From Conidiobolus incongruus B7586 (lineage: Eukaryota; Entomophthoromycota; Entomophthoromycetes; Entomophthorales; Conidiobolaceae), in assembly GCA_000697335.1 (NCBI GenBank), contig JNEM01012461.1:1-44273 (forward strand): a DNA stretch of 44,273 bases. Reading direction: 5' to 3'. The stretch's first letter is position 1. Each line of letters starts with the position of its first letter. Shown in pieces: positions 1-13,500 of this stretch. Below the pieces are notes generated by a model. That model ran no database searches and was not told the origin of the DNA. It was given only the letters and a program-made list of their open reading frames with translations. Made by a program: the position numbers and the translations under genes.

Positions 1-290
1 ATTTAATTAATAAGTTTTTTATATATAATATATTTTAAAAATACCTTTTTATATTAATTTAATAATTAAGACAATATTAATTATTAAATTATATTCTTCA
101 TTAAATCAACTAAATAAATAAGTTTATCAATATATAATTTACTAATAAATATCTTTGTTTACATAACTTATTAAAATATATAATACTTGGAAAAATTATA
201 ATTTTTAAAATATTAATATCTTAATATTCTTTGATTCATAAAATAATGAAGCAATTAGTAAATAAGGTAAATTTGAATATAATATTATTA
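1..290. other. AT-rich DNA without gene
   Basis: Almost pure A/T with stops in every frame. I see no gene or clear repeat here. It ends at the TA dinucleotide (289-290) used by the first transposon. Confidence 0.6.
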
Positions 291-1579
291 TAAAATTAAA
301 AAAATGGGAAATTGTTTAATTTTTGATTTTTTAAACATATTATTAATTACAAATAAGTAAATATATATAAAACAAATAAGAAATAAATATTTTAAATTAT
401 ATATATAATAATTTTTTTGATTAAAAAATTAATTTGTTAATATTAGTTATTTAATTTAATCATGCTTAAACCAAATAATAACCATCAAAAGTTTTTTATT
501 TTAGTATTAATAAAACTTAACCATAAACCCTCTAAAATCATTTAAAATTTACAAGCAGTTTTTAATAATGAAGTATTATCTAAATTAACAATTTATTGCT
601 AGGTAAATTACTTTAAGGCTAAGAGAGAAACTACCCAAAACCTGCTAAAATCTAAAAGACTAATTTCAACTGTTATTCTTTTAATTGTTAATAAAGTAAA
701 AAATTATATTGAAAAGTACCTTTTTATTTTAGCTAAAGAACTATCAAAACACTTTAATATTAGTTATATAAGTATTTTATATATATTAAAGTTTAAATTA
801 AAATTAATTAATAAAAATATAAAATAAGTACCTTATAATTTAACTAAAGCTTAAAAAAAAGCTAGAGTAGCTATTGCTAAACAAAACTTACTAAGATATA
901 GCTAGAAACCAAAGCTTTTACAGCAAATTATTATAATTGATGAATTTTAAATTCTTTTATATAATCCTATACTAAAACATAAATCAAAGTGTTGGATTAA
1001 GCTAAATCAACCCCCTCCACAAATTTCTTTAAATAAATATTTTATTGATAAACAAATATTAATTGTTATAATAGATTAAAATAACATATGCTATTTTTAT
1101 TTAGTTTGTAAAAGAAAATCCATTAATAGTAAACTTTATATTTCTTTTTTAAATAAAACTCTTTCTAATTGGTATTTTTAATATAATTTGAGAAAACCTA
1201 TTATTTTGCATGATAATTATAAAATACATAAATTTAAAGTTATAAAACACTTTTTAATTAAAAATAACTGGAAAAAACTATCATATCTAATATATTCTTT
1301 AGATTATAGCCTATGTAATTATAATTGTTTTAGGTAATTAAAAAACTAACTTATAGGAAAGAAAATTTCTAGAGGAAAATTTAATTAGTTTATAAAACAT
1401 TAAATTTTAGTCTTTAATAAAAAGAACTGTTTTTTAGGTGTTAGATCTTTGCTAAAAGTATGGCAAAAAGTTATTAGAGATAAGGAAATTATTAATTTTA
1501 TATTATATTTTATTTTTACTTTATATATATTAAAATGTTTATTTTTTTCAATCACAAAAAATTCCCATTATTTAAATTA
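291..1579 (+). mobile_element. Decayed Tc1/mariner DNA transposon, copy 1
   Basis: This is an element of about 1.29 kb flanked on the left by TA and bounded by imperfect terminal inverted repeats: an AAAAAAATGGGAAATTG type end near 298-314 and its complement (ATTCCCATTATTT) near 1561-1573. Internal plus-strand reading gives recognisable Tc1/mariner transposase pieces: an IIIIDEF segment near the first catalytic Asp (about 935-950), then ILHDNYKIHKFKVIKHFL (about 1201-1260, family form HDNARPH) and YSLDYSLCNYNCF (about 1300-1330, family form YSPDLSPCDYNLF). The coding frame holds many TAA/TAG codons where Gln or Trp would be expected, and Pro-to-Leu and Asp-to-Asn changes, all explained by C-to-T or G-to-A. 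It cannot encode an active transposase. The outer right end is uncertain by a few bases. Confidence 0.85.
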
Positions 1580-2296
1580 CAAAGTAATGATTATATTCAA
1601 GGCCTATCATTATTATCAATATATAGAATTTCTACTTTCATATAAATAATTAAAGTATTTCATTTGTGACATAATAGAATATATAAATTTTACATAGATC
1701 TGGATTTAATACAATATTAATTTAAAATTAATTATTTCTGAAACTTATTTTAAGCAAATTGATTATTAGATATAAATATATTTAATTCCATATTAAATTG
1801 TTAAAAATTTTCAACAATTATTATTTAAATCAAGTTAAAGAATATTAATTCTTAATATTCATTGATATTGTAAAATTGACAAACCTAAATATATATATAT
1901 ACATATATTTATATATATTGGGAAAAAATTCTTAAATTTATAAGATTTTCAATCAACATCTAAAATATATTTTAAAATTTTGAAAACTTGTTAACATTTG
2001 ACCACAATCCCAACCTCCCTGGTGTGGAGCTTTTTGGCTACTATCATATGATTAATCGGGTATATTTTAGTTTCGATTAATATTTTTTATACAAAATTAT
2101 AATTGAAATTTTTAAAGATATAATAAGATCTGAAATTAACCTTGAATAAGTCCAATTAGCTATTTATTGAAAATATTTCAACTAACAAGATTTAAAATAC
2201 AAAATTTTTCTTTTACATGATATTATGTAAAAATATACTTGTGTGTTTTTGGTATTTTATATATTGAAGACTATACTATGCCTAGATTGTCAAAAT
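1580..2296. other. AT-rich intergenic DNA
   Basis: It contains a TA-type microsatellite around 1889-1917 and a short GC-richer patch near 2003-2060 with no codable frame. No gene is seen. Confidence 0.5.
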
Positions 2297-2857
2297 TTAG
2301 TAAGTATTACTCTTTGCAATTTTTTCACTTCGATTATTATATGACGATTTTAACATTCTTGACTGATGAAGAAGGCAACATCCGGCAAATATAATTGCTA
2401 TAACTAACTGAATGTTCAATTTCTTATAAATCTGTATGGTAGCCATTTGACCACTGGTAGAAGGTGAACAACGCTCCACCTTCGCAATCAACTCGCAAGA
2501 CACACAATCTGTTAATATGATACAATGATTAGCTCTTGAAATCCTCCAAACGCAACTGAAAGGACAAAATCCAGTTTTCCACTTTAAAAGGCTGAATGTA
2601 AACTCACTCGATTCTGCGGCATATTTTAAAGAAAATATTTGATTGGAATCGTAGAGTCCGATATACCTTAACATGCAATTTAATTCATCATTATATATCC
2701 TCGAAATACACTGTCCTTTGATATTTATCATTTTAGGCTTTGCAAACATTGGAAATTGTATCGTATAATGATGATTCCCTTCACTATCCTTGATTTGCCA
2801 CTCAGAATTTATATTAGGATAAATTGATATATTGTACTTTAGAGGATTAATAGTCAT
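2297..2857 (-). CDS. Divergent tubby-C/LURP-one-like protein
   Basis: A single-exon 186-aa ORF on the minus strand starts at an ATG (2857-2855) and ends in TAA. GC and codon structure are clearly above the surrounding DNA. The layout suggests the tubby C-terminal/LURP-one (DUF6593-like) beta-barrel fold common in fungal paralog families: an N-terminal half of short hydrophobic strands, a CVWRISRANHCIILTD strand pair around residues 102-117 (the usual W-x-W...Y-x-L-x-D region), then a late hydrophobic helix, LVIAIIFAGCCLLH around residues 151-164. A basic, Ser/Asn-rich tail follows. There is no signal peptide. In this fold the last hydrophobic stretch is normally the buried helix of the barrel, so it need not be a membrane anchor. 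The fold is inferred from pattern only. It is far diverged from the 24-36 kb array, and its function is unknown. Confidence 0.65.
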   Translation of the reverse strand: MTINPLKYNISIYPNINSEWQIKDSEGNHHYTIQFPMFAKPKMINIKGQCISRIYNDELNCMLRYIGLYDSNQIFSLKYAAESSEFTFSLLKWKTGFCPFSCVWRISRANHCIILTDCVSCELIAKVERCSPSTSGQMATIQIYKKLNIQLVIAIIFAGCCLLHQSRMLKSSYNNRSEKIAKSNTY

Positions 2858-5800
2858 GATTGTGAAGATATAGATGTTTAGATAAAATATTATTTAGTTA
2901 CTACCAAGTAGCATCTTAAATATGTGAATGAAAATAGCTACAAGGTCAGGATTTTAAGGTTGCGTAAATTTCACAAAAACCAATTAATACTCATTAAATT
3001 ATTTAGAAACTAAAAAAAGTTTAAAATAATATATTAGTTAATATAGAATACCTATGTCCGATATTTCAAATATATATCATTATTTATTTAATTCACCTTC
3101 AATTAATTCTTATTTAATATATTTATTCTTTAAAAATTTTAAAAAATTTACCATGCGACATAATTAAACATTTTAAAATTCTTTTTTTCTTATTAAGAAT
3201 ATTTTGTTTTCAGATATTTTTGTATATTCTCACCAATTTAGTATGATTAATTTTATTATCCGATACAGTCTTCAATATGATTTCATTTGTTAATAATTGA
3301 TAAATATATCACTGATTTATTGCTGTTTTTGATATTATATTCAGTTGAATCATATGTTAATTATTTGATTTTTTTATGCAATGATTGGACAATAATTTGC
3401 GCATTCTATAAATTTTATATGCGTTTCAGACCAGACCTGAGAAATCTAAATAAGATTATAATAAAATATTATAATCCAATATTATTATATAGAATAGTTT
3501 GATCTGATGATATGAAAATAATATGAACATTATGCTGATAGATAATAAATTTAATCAATCTAATAAATTACAAAAATTCATTTAATAGTTTAACATTAAA
3601 TTTTATATAATAAAATCAACTAATATTATTTCAGTGAAATAGATTTTATAATTGTAAAATGAAAAATTGGTTGATTTTTTGGGATTTATTTATATTGTTA
3701 TGAATTTATTAATAATATCAATTTAAAAATTGATTAAATATTGGATATATTTTAGAAATATAATAGATAATCGAATATTCTAACCCCATTATTCTTTGAC
3801 ACTCAGTTCAAATATCAATTGATTAATAAAATATAATCAACTCCAAATCAAAATAATAACAAAAATTAGTTATTTTAGTAAGTAAAAAATTAAATGGAGA
3901 TACAATATTTTCACTTGATTCAATAAGGTAACTATTTAATATTTTTGTTTGAATATTATGTTAGTCTTAAATAGACAAGTTAAAATTCTACAACTCAAAA
4001 ATTTACTTAGTATTTGGATAAGTTATAATAATTATTTTTATCAGACAGATAACCACAATCAAGATAATATAACTAATCCTTATATTGTTTGGAATGATTT
4101 GTTAGTTAAAATTTTCAATTCAATCAATTTAACACACTATTTATATATTCACATATTTTAAACAATAAATTTATATTATTGGCTCATTAATTTTTTCTTT
4201 TAAAAATGACAAAATTGAAAAGTTTGAAAATATATAAATATTATCATATAAGTTTGCAATTTAATACCTTGCTTTATTTTTTTATTTGCATTATAGTTAG
4301 AGCCTTAAGATTTTAAGTTAATTTTAAAATAATATTAATTATTTTGATATTAAAAAATTTCTAAATAATTAAGACAAAAAATTTGATTAGTTAAATTTAT
4401 GATTTCACTGACAATGTTGCTGCATTTCAAGGATATCATCTCCTCAATGTGCTAACTTTAAAACTTCATATAATAATTAAAAGGATTTGCATAAATTTTC
4501 ATAATAATATTTCAACGATAAATATAAAAAGGCTAATTAAAATTCATATAAGGAGTATAATATAACTTTTTCTTAACACGAGTATAATTATTTATCAAAA
4601 TTGGGATTATTTCACATTATGTAATTTTAATCTTTTATTCAATTATTGAGTTATAAATATAATTTTAAAAATATAATCAAACCTATTGTGATATAAACTC
4701 AAATAGTTTTATCTGATAATAATATACAAGTAAATATACTCTTAAATGCAATAGAATTAAATTAATTATAAATAATAGAAAGTCAATATTATAAAAAGAA
4801 TATCATCAAATCTATCCATTTTATTGACCGCATAACAACCTGTAAAAATTCCATATAAAGTGAAATTATAAAGATAATTAATTGATCAATAGAATAATAG
4901 TCAAGATTTTAATATTTAAAATTTATAGAATCTCGTTTTAGACTCGGACATATTATGATAAAGAGACTTTCTAAATAGAATTATTGGTATTAAATTGATA
5001 ATATTTTAAAATAATAACTATAAAAATGATCATAATTTAATTTCAAATATGAGAACAATTCTAAAAAAGTGAATAATTTTCATATTCAATTGATGATAAA
5101 ATATTCGAAATTATTGCAATCAAATTATATTGATTGAATTAGGACATAATATTTTCGAACTCAAAATAATAGTTTTTCATCATTGGCATAACTTAAGTTT
5201 GAAAACCTTAATTTTTAAAGGTCATGCTTAATAATCAGGACTACTGAATTTAAGTATTCAATATTATTTACAATACTACCTGGATTATTTAATATCACAA
5301 TAAATTATCCATTTTAATCCATAAAAATTTTAATATATAAATAAAAATTTTATTAAATATATTTAGAATTATAGAATATTAAATCTAAAATAATCATAAT
5401 TAATTTATTAATTAAAAATATTTATTGTTAAAAAGTTATTTGATGATTCCGTAATTTTCCGAAAACTAATTTAATATTTCTTAAAATCTTTATAAATATT
5501 TCAATATCGGACGAATTCAAATCTAATTTAAAAATATAACTACCCTATCAAAATATATAACAAGTATTGGATCGCTCAAACTACTTTTATGCTACATTTT
5601 TCTCTAAACATTAAGGACAAGTGGAATGTTTTTAGTTCTAAGACAAATAAGGTAATTAATTGCACGCTACTTTGGTTTAGATCCATTTTGTATTCACAGG
5701 AATAGAAGAATTATAATATCGTTGTCACATCTTCATTATGGATTCAGAGCATTTTGGAAATCAATTATATACTGAAGGTGTATGGTGATTTTTTGTAGAG

Positions 5801-6911
5801 TAGTATTTTTTGTATTATTATCATTTGCTAAGGTTATTGAATTGACCTAGATAATACGAATAATTATCTTCTGCATCTAAATAAGATCAATCAAGTTCAT
5901 AACTATGTTCTATAGAACATTAGAATCATAATATTGTCATAAATTACCTTTTTTATTTATCAAAAATTAATATAATTTTAAAAAATCCCATTTCTGGAAC
6001 TCTATAAGATTATTAAATAAAATAATTAATTTAAAAATTCTAATTTAGAAAATATATATTCATGTGAATAAATTGAATTTTCTTTAGAATATGTCCGATA
6101 AAATATATTATCCCTTGCCGAACCTCTTAAAAAGTATGTAATATGATTTGATTGTAAGTTTTATTAGTAATATAAGAATGAAAAAAGTAGCATTAATTAT
6201 CAGATTAATTGAAATTAATTTAATTGGGTGAAATGGGATATTTTGCGCATTCGCGGTATTAATTTAATATGTTAAAAAGGGATTAAAAATTTGAAATAAT
6301 TAAAAGAATTGATAAAATATTCTATATAAAATAGAATCATTTTACTAATGTTGGTTTTATTGGATAATTTTAATAATAGTAAATGGATTTGATACCAATT
6401 AGCAATTTTGAACTATTTATTAATCCCTGTAATTTGACAATTCTTGACAAATTTTTATATGAAAAATTTGAAATAATTAAAGGGTGAACTCATCAGTACT
6501 AAATAATATATTTACCCTAATTTTTCACTATAAAAAGAAAATTTAACAATTTATACTATTAAAATTCTCATATTACTGCGTAAATAGATAAATCTTTTTA
6601 TACCATTAATTTAAAATAATTCAAGATTACAATCACAAATTTGATGATTGAATTTAATTACCACATTAAAACCTGTCAAATTTCTCTTGATAATACAAAT
6701 TATTTCTTGGTATTCATTTATTATTGGTACAAAATATGCTAAAAATGGAATTTATCAGCTAGAAAATCGGTCAAATATAAGTTTAATTTCAATTTCTATT
6801 TAGAATTCATGGGAATGTATACAAGTAGAATGAATATAGTGGTACTAGTAAATATATATAAATAAATACCAATATTCTAATTATTCTTCAAATTTGATTT
6901 TTTTATTGAAA
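2858..6911. other. 4-kb AT-rich gene desert
   Basis: Short ORFs here (for example 3287-3502 and 3949-4161 plus) have the amino-acid bias of random A/T sequence and no start context. Two patches have slightly higher complexity: about 4420-4470 and about 5580-5840. The second could be a remnant of coding DNA, but no frame stays open. I see no supportable gene. Confidence 0.5.
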
Positions 6912-7499
6912 ATGCAGAGATCTAACTCCACTAGTTCTTATTCTACATTACAATATAAGATTGTGAAAACAATATCGTTAGCTAAAGAATATCAACTTCA
7001 GAATCGCTACGACGATCATTTATACACATTTCAAAGTCTCAAAGGCGACAATTATCAATTATTCAAATCCACAGTACCAGTTACGAAAGTTCGTCCTGGC
7101 CAGTGGGATAATAGTAACAGATACTTAGAAATTAGAGGATTTTCAGGTGTTATCAATTTCCATGTCGAAAATCCCCAAACTGAATACGAAATTGATATAT
7201 GCCCAATGGACAGTAAAAAGAGAACAAAATTAATATGGAAATGGCTAGTACAACATGAATGTTTCGCACTAATGACCTCTGATGAAAAACATCTAATAGC
7301 GAAGATTCAACCAGCGAAATTATTTAAGAGGGAGTTGGCCACTTTAGAAATACATCAAATGGTTGATATTACTCAAAAGATGACAATATTAACAACTGGC
7401 ATGATCATTTTCAACGACTATTATAGTTCTCAATCAAATTTAGCCAGATTTGTTAAACGTCGTAATTCCTTACCGAATTTTATTAAGAACTTATTATGA
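6912..7499 (+). CDS. Divergent tubby-C/LURP-one-like protein
   Basis: A single-exon ORF of 195 aa. I place the start at ATG 6912 (protein begins MQRSNSTSSYSTLQY) in an AAAATG context. The frame also extends upstream to a TTG at 6894, which is not a normal eukaryotic start. A Ser/Thr-rich N-terminus is followed by alternating strands, and LIWKWLVQHECFALMTSDEKHL matches the W-x-W strand pair followed by an Asp turn seen in tubby-C/LURP-one-like proteins. Next come AKIQP and a final hydrophobic segment, MTILTTGMIIFNDYY. The tail is basic (RFVKRRNSLP). The gene ends in TGA. It is about equally far from the gene at 2297-2857 and from the 24-36 kb array. There is no catalytic motif, and the biochemical role is unknown. 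Confidence 0.65.
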   Translation: MQRSNSTSSYSTLQYKIVKTISLAKEYQLQNRYDDHLYTFQSLKGDNYQLFKSTVPVTKVRPGQWDNSNRYLEIRGFSGVINFHVENPQTEYEIDICPMDSKKRTKLIWKWLVQHECFALMTSDEKHLIAKIQPAKLFKRELATLEIHQMVDITQKMTILTTGMIIFNDYYSSQSNLARFVKRRNSLPNFIKNLL

Positions 7500-7990
7500 T
7501 TGTCAGTTATTTAATTTATTATTTGTATTTTTAGGTTGATTGTATATAGTATTGTATATTTTTATTCGTAATAAATAATCTTTTGATTTTTTATATATAT
7601 CTAATTTAAAAATTTCAAAATTTATGAATTATTTTTTTTGCAATTATTCAATTAATATTAATCAATCAATAGAAGTATTTTCTCCAAATAATTATATCAG
7701 TTGGAACTTATTAAATTGAAACATGTTATTAATTGATGATAATAAATTATGTTAGAAGAGAATTATAAAAATAATATATGCAGATCAATAAATGAAAAAT
7801 CCAAATTATGCTAATATAACTTGAGCAATGAAAAGTGAATTATAATAATATTATCAGTTGATAATCAAAGTTTTTCATGGCAATTTATTGAAACTTGAAA
7901 ATGATTGAGTTTGACTAAAAAATATTTTTGATGTTAAATATTACATATATATATTCTAAACGCATTTTATGTTATGGGAATAATTTTATA
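7500..7990. other. AT-rich spacer
   Basis: The 3' flank of the preceding gene. No ORF, repeat or RNA gene is seen. Confidence 0.5.
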
Positions 7991-8760
7991 CTAGAAGAAA
8001 TGGGTAATATATTTTAAATCAGATTTATCTAACATATTCACTTTTCTGACCTCCAAACTTACATATTTTTCAGCTGGTTCAAAATCTATGTTAAGCTCAA
8101 TGATACCTGCTTTAATATGATGTACAATATTTGAACTATCAATTGTTTTTAAAATTAAAGATTATGGATAAAATTCTGATACAATAGGATTCTGGCTTCA
8201 GCTGTGGCAATCAAAGAGTTTATTGCATAATAGGAAACTTCCAAGCACAAATGATATACTTGAAACTTAGACACCATAATAGATAACTGAGTATTCTTCA
8301 GTTCATAAAAATTTTCTCGTTGATATGTGTAATGTCAAGCAATGTGTGTTTTCTAATCAAACTCTGAAATTTAAAAACATTTTTTTAAATCATGGTATCG
8401 TTATTAATATTTTTTTATTAATACCAAGTTCTTCAGATCTTTATGATATTATCTTTAAAAATTATTCTACCGTCATTACTCATATAGAATTAATAACTTT
8501 GTCATGTTCTAATAAACTATGGATTACTTTAACGCTTTTAAGTACTATTAAAATTTCCAATATCTCAAGACATTTATAAATTACTTTTCATTCACCAAAT
8601 AAAGAAATACCATACTTAATCTATACCATATATTTGTTGATTTTAGTATCTAGTGTGTTTATAAAGAAGATCATAATCTCTGCTACTCAAGAGAGAAACG
8701 TGTGTTGTAATCGCATAATCCAAAATTTGTAATATTATATTCAGGTGGTTTCTAAGACCA
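7991..8760 (-). pseudogene. Unidentified protein-gene relic
   Basis: On the minus strand one reading frame runs from about 8760 to a TAG at 7993-7991, roughly 250 codons, with no shift of frame but about a dozen in-frame stops. Between the stops the translation is protein-like and unlike random A/T translation, for example RSEELGINKKILITIP, LENTHCLTLHISTRKFL, SFVLGSFLLCNKLFDCHS and IIELNIDFEPAEKYVSLEV. The stops are mostly TGA with some TAA/TAG, which is what C-to-T and G-to-A changes make from CAA, CAG, CGA or TGG. I do not recognise the family. Apparently GC-related point decay without indels suggests the same mutational process that hit the Tc1/mariner copies. A mitochondrial-code gene (TGA = Trp) is an alternative, but TAA codons also occur. 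Confidence 0.4.
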
Positions 8761-9192
8761 GAATTATATTTATTTCGATTATAAATAATATAGTAATTTA
8801 TATTATTTTTAATTTTAGTTTTTATACCAATAAGAATAGAATTCTCTATAACGGTCTCTGCTATTAAAAAAGGTCATATAATTTCTATATTCAATAAAAT
8901 AAATCATTAATTTAAATTTTCAATAATTATTCCATTTTTTAAATGTTTTTTAGTTTATAATGCTTTTTGCTTTATAATTTTCATAATTATATTGTATCCC
9001 ATTAATCCCCAATAAAGAGTTTATTAATAATTTATGTAATCTTTAAATTTAGTATAAAGCAAAAGATGAGAATTAAAACTTTTTACACTTGCTCTTAGAT
9101 TGTAACTCATGCATAATGATTAATATATAAAAAATAATATATAAATTCTTAAAATACAATGTCTCAATTTTTTTATTTTCAATTTATTAGTG
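8761..9192. other. AT-rich spacer
   Basis: Low-complexity A/T sequence between the relic and the next transposon. No feature is seen. Confidence 0.5.
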
Positions 9193-10504
9193 CAGAAATT
9201 AAATAATGGCATAATTTTAAAATTAAAATTAAACAAATACATTAATAAATAATATATAAAAATTAATGAATAATATAAAATTAATAGCCTCTTTTATTAT
9301 TAATAACTCTTTTCTATACTTTTGGTAAGCTTCTAATACTTAAAAATTAGTTCTTTTTATTAAAGACTGAAATTTGATGTTTTATGAACCAATTTAATTT
9401 GTTTGCAGGAATTTTTTTTCTTGTAAGCTGTTTTTTTAATTGTTTAAAACAATTATAATCACATAAGTTATAATTAAGTGAATATACTAGATGTGGTAAC
9501 TCCCTCTAATTTTTTTTATATAAAAAATCTTTTACAACTTTAGCTTTATATATTTTACAATTATTATGTAAAATAATAAGTGTCTTTAATATATATTGAG
9601 AACATCATTTAAAAATTGTTTTATTTAAAAAAATAATATATAACTTACTATTAATTAATTTTCCTTGAGGTATTAAATAAGAAAACTATATACTATTATA
9701 ATCTATTATAACATTTAACATTTACTTATATTTAAAATATTTATTCATTAGAATTTATAGAGGGGATTAATTTAACTTAACCTAACATCTTGTTTTATTT
9801 TTAGGTAAAGGATTATATAAAGGAATTTAAAATTTATTAATTGTAAGTATTTACTATAAAAACCTTTATTTTTAGTTATACTTTAATAAGTTTAGTTTAG
9901 CTATAGCTACTCTAGTTTTCTTTTAGGCTTTTGTTAAATTATAAAGTATTTATTTTGTATTTTTATTAATTAATCTAAGTTTAAACTTAAGTAAATATAA
10001 TATACTTATATAATTAACATTAAATTACTTTAATAATTCTTTAACAGAAATAAAAAGGTATTTCTTAATATATTTTTTTACTTTATTAATAAGTAAAAGA
10101 ATAATAGTAGAAATTAATTTTTTAGATTTTGGTAAATTTTAAATAATATCCCTTCTAGCTTTAAAATCACAAATCTAGCAATATATGGTAGTTTTAAATA
10201 AAGCACCATCTCTAAAAGTTGTTTACAAGTTTTAGATGATTTTAAAGGGTTTATAGTTAAGTTTTAAAAATACAAAAATAAAAGCCTTTTGATAATCACA
10301 ATCTAGTATAAGCATCATTAAATTTAAGTGTAAATTTTAAAATCAAAATATTTTAATAAAAAAAATAATTAAAATTGAATATATATATATATATAGTTTG
10401 AAAATATTTATTTTCCTATATATTTTATATATATATAATCTTTCAAAATGTATAATATGTTTGAAAGATCAGAAATTAAAAAATTTGCCATTTCTTAATT
10501 TCTA
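9193..10504 (-). mobile_element. Decayed Tc1/mariner DNA transposon, copy 2
   Basis: A 1.31-kb element in minus orientation. The left end starts CAGAAATTAAATAATGGC (9193-9210). The complement of the right end (10504-10487) reads TAGAAATTAAGAAATGGC, followed by TA at 10505-10506. The two 18-nt ends differ mainly by a C-to-T at the first base. The minus strand aligns base for base with copy 1 through the transposase region; for instance the stretch encoding NLTKA-KK-RVAIAK lies near 9898-9950. It also shares the subterminal TA-repeat block (10378-10436). The frame is full of stops and is not functional. The CAG-type terminus and TA target site fit Tc1/mariner. Confidence 0.85.
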
Positions 10505-13500
10505 TACTAATATTATTTTGATTTTAATAAAAGTTAATATGATTTTTAGTTAATTTATAATATTTTAAGTGAATAATATATTAAAATCTTTGTTTTCTTA
10601 AATATTAACTATTTCTTACTATTTGGTTAATCAATATATATTCTATTAGTTAAGATTTATTGCGATGAATTTATATTATTGTTTTAATATATTATACTCC
10701 TATACTATATTTTTATAATAAATTAACTAATATTTAAACTCAAACACTTAGATGCATTATTTTTATTTATTACAAAAGAAATATTATGTTTCAAAATCTA
10801 TTAGCTTTGGTATGATAAGATTGATCCCAGTTTTTTTAAAGTATTTGAATCAAATTAGATTATAATATATATAAACTAATTAGATTGAAATCTGATTAAT
10901 ATATAAAATCAATATAAAAATAATATAGTTTTTTATAATTTAAAATATAAAACTGAATATTTTCATATATAAATAATATTAAATGAACATTGTTTTCAAT
11001 TAATTTGTAATACTATATTGCTTAATGGTAATATACTAATTAACTATCAAATTATATAAAATAGATATATATTAAATATAATTTGAAATATATTTATGAC
11101 TTTATGATATATTATTCCAAATATATATCATCAATCATTTTCACTATTTTGAAAACTATTATTTCTTCATTGAATAAAAAATATTCTGGGTGCAGTTATA
11201 ATAGTATATTTAATATATTTCTAATTGAATATTAGTAATCACAGTGTATAGTGTTATTACAAATATCAAATTTCTAATTTAAATCTGGATGTAATAATAA
11301 TTGAATTGTGATCTTAATGATAAATAATGACTGATTTTATTATCTATTGCTAGATATTTGTATTGTTCTCTATGGTGCATGATCTCAATTTCTATAACAT
11401 TATATTTGGAGGGTATAATAAAATTATTTCTATACAAATAATTTGATTATAAAAAATGAAAAAGATATAAGTGTTATTATACAAAAGGAGTAAACATACA
11501 AAATAAGAATATAAACTAGTTAATCTAATATGATTTAATAATTCAATCTATCAATTCTAAATAATTATTGAACTGTTTGAATGGATGTATAACAATTGTT
11601 CATTATAATGAAAAACCAATAAACAATATCCTTTAACGAAAGCAATAAGTTATATAAAGGATAATATCAATGAGTTTTGAATTATAATAAAATTCACATT
11701 TGAATATGTGAATTAAATTTTTGGTTCAAAGCCAAGTTGAACCAAATCCAATTTTTGTGTAAAATTAAGAAAGTATCTAATTATAGAATTTCATATATTT
11801 TGTCTATTCAAGTCTGTGTCAATTGACTGTAGAAAATAAGTTTTGAAATATGTAAATATTAAATTTATCCAAAAATAATTTGAAATGTATTAAATTAGTG
11901 ACAAATATAAATAATGAATTTTAAGTCATTATATTTGTTATTATAGATAAAATACCTAATTTTAAGAGTTTACAGTGAAATATAATAAAAAATAATACTC
12001 AAATCCCATTGTTTTAGAAATTATATTGAATATAGTATATTTAAAAACTGTGATTTATTCGATACTACAATATTCTGAAATATTATAATGATAGATATAT
12101 GGATAAGCTAAAATAAAACGCTTGATAAAAAATTACTTATTTTTTGAATATAAACTTCAAGCTTCAAATATAGGGAAAAATGTGGAGATTAAATAATAGT
12201 ATGAATAATGTCAAAATTAATATATTGTGGATTTATAATACGAAAATATAATTATATTAAAATTGCATTTTATAACTTAACTAAGTATTAATAAAATAAT
12301 TAAAAAACTAATAAATATTAACAATATATCGCCATTTGAATTATTAAATCTTTAATTATATCAGTTCAAATGTGATGAATTATGTTGAATAAAAAAATCT
12401 TACAATTATAACATTAATCTTTTGAATCAGTCATTTTAATATATTGTTTGTTCATACTTAGATATTATATTTAATAGGATGAGTATCAAGTTTTAAGAAA
12501 TCAAAACTCGCTATACCTATAATCTCATTTTTTAACAATAATCGGAAAAAATTTGGTCTCTATGGATAATATGGATAGAATATAATTTAAATTATAGATA
12601 TATATCATATTAATAAAATACAGTTAATCGCTCAAATATTAGTATATTGTATACAGTTATATTATTCTGATCTTGGGAATTTTCCAAATAAGGATTGAAT
12701 AATTATAGAATCAAAAATAAAATATTTTATCCATAATACATTGTTGATATATAAAAAAGATAAATTAATAATTTGATAAAATTTGGAGAATGATTATGAT
12801 TTTGTTCAATATTTAGATACCATTTGAATTAATATAAACTAATGACTATCTTAGTAGACTACATCCTTATCCAACTATACTAACTAAATGACAATTGTAT
12901 GTAAAAAAAATATTATTTCCAAATATGGTGAAATTTTTATTATATGAAAATAATTAATGCTTTAATTAAAGGTCACAGTGACCAATTTCAATCTGGTCCA
13001 CTAATTGAAGAATAAATGTATAATTCTAAATTTAATATATTTCAATATGTTAAATTGTATAATTAAAGAATATTTAATTCCTATATATTCAATAATTATT
13101 AATAAAATATTTAAAAATTGTTGTAATATTCAATTAATGATCTAACTGAGTAAAGCTTTAATATTTTATTGAAATAACCACTTGTAGATCAAGCTAAAAG
13201 TTGATCTAATTGATTTATTGAATTAGATTAAAAAATAATATTTTAATTATATACTCTTTTCATTGTACATAGTTTAATTCATTGATTTAAAATAATTTTG
13301 ATTATTATTGATATATTAATTAAAAATAGTTTTTTATTAAACAATCCCGAAAATTTACTATTCAATTATCAAATGTTACTTTTGCTGAATCATATGATCT
13401 AATCGAAAAAGGGTTCACGTCACTTAACAATTTTGAATTGACAATATAAATTCCCACTAACTACAAATATTTAATCATGATCATTTATTCATCAACTCAA

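Noticed and set aside
3287-4161. Short plus-strand ORFs (3287-3502 and 3949-4161)
   Set aside because: Composition is that of random A/T sequence (Ile, Leu, Asn, Tyr, Lys), with no start context and no family resemblance.
5580-5840. Possible relic coding patch with a protein-like plus-strand reading
   Set aside because: Frames break within 40 codons on both strands, and the apparent introns would be under 30 nt. Too weak to call.
6894-6911. Upstream TTG start adding six residues to the 6912-7499 gene
   Set aside because: TTG is not a usual eukaryotic start, and ATG 6912 has a good AAAATG context.
8325-8579. Plus-strand 84-codon ORF
   Set aside because: It is the opposite strand of the relic at 7991-8760, which has the better protein-like frame.
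291-10504. Reassigned TAA/TAG (ciliate-like code) to explain stops in transposase frames
   Set aside because: Host genes here use TAA, TAG and TGA as normal ends and have no in-frame TAA/TAG; the stops are confined to repeats and relics.
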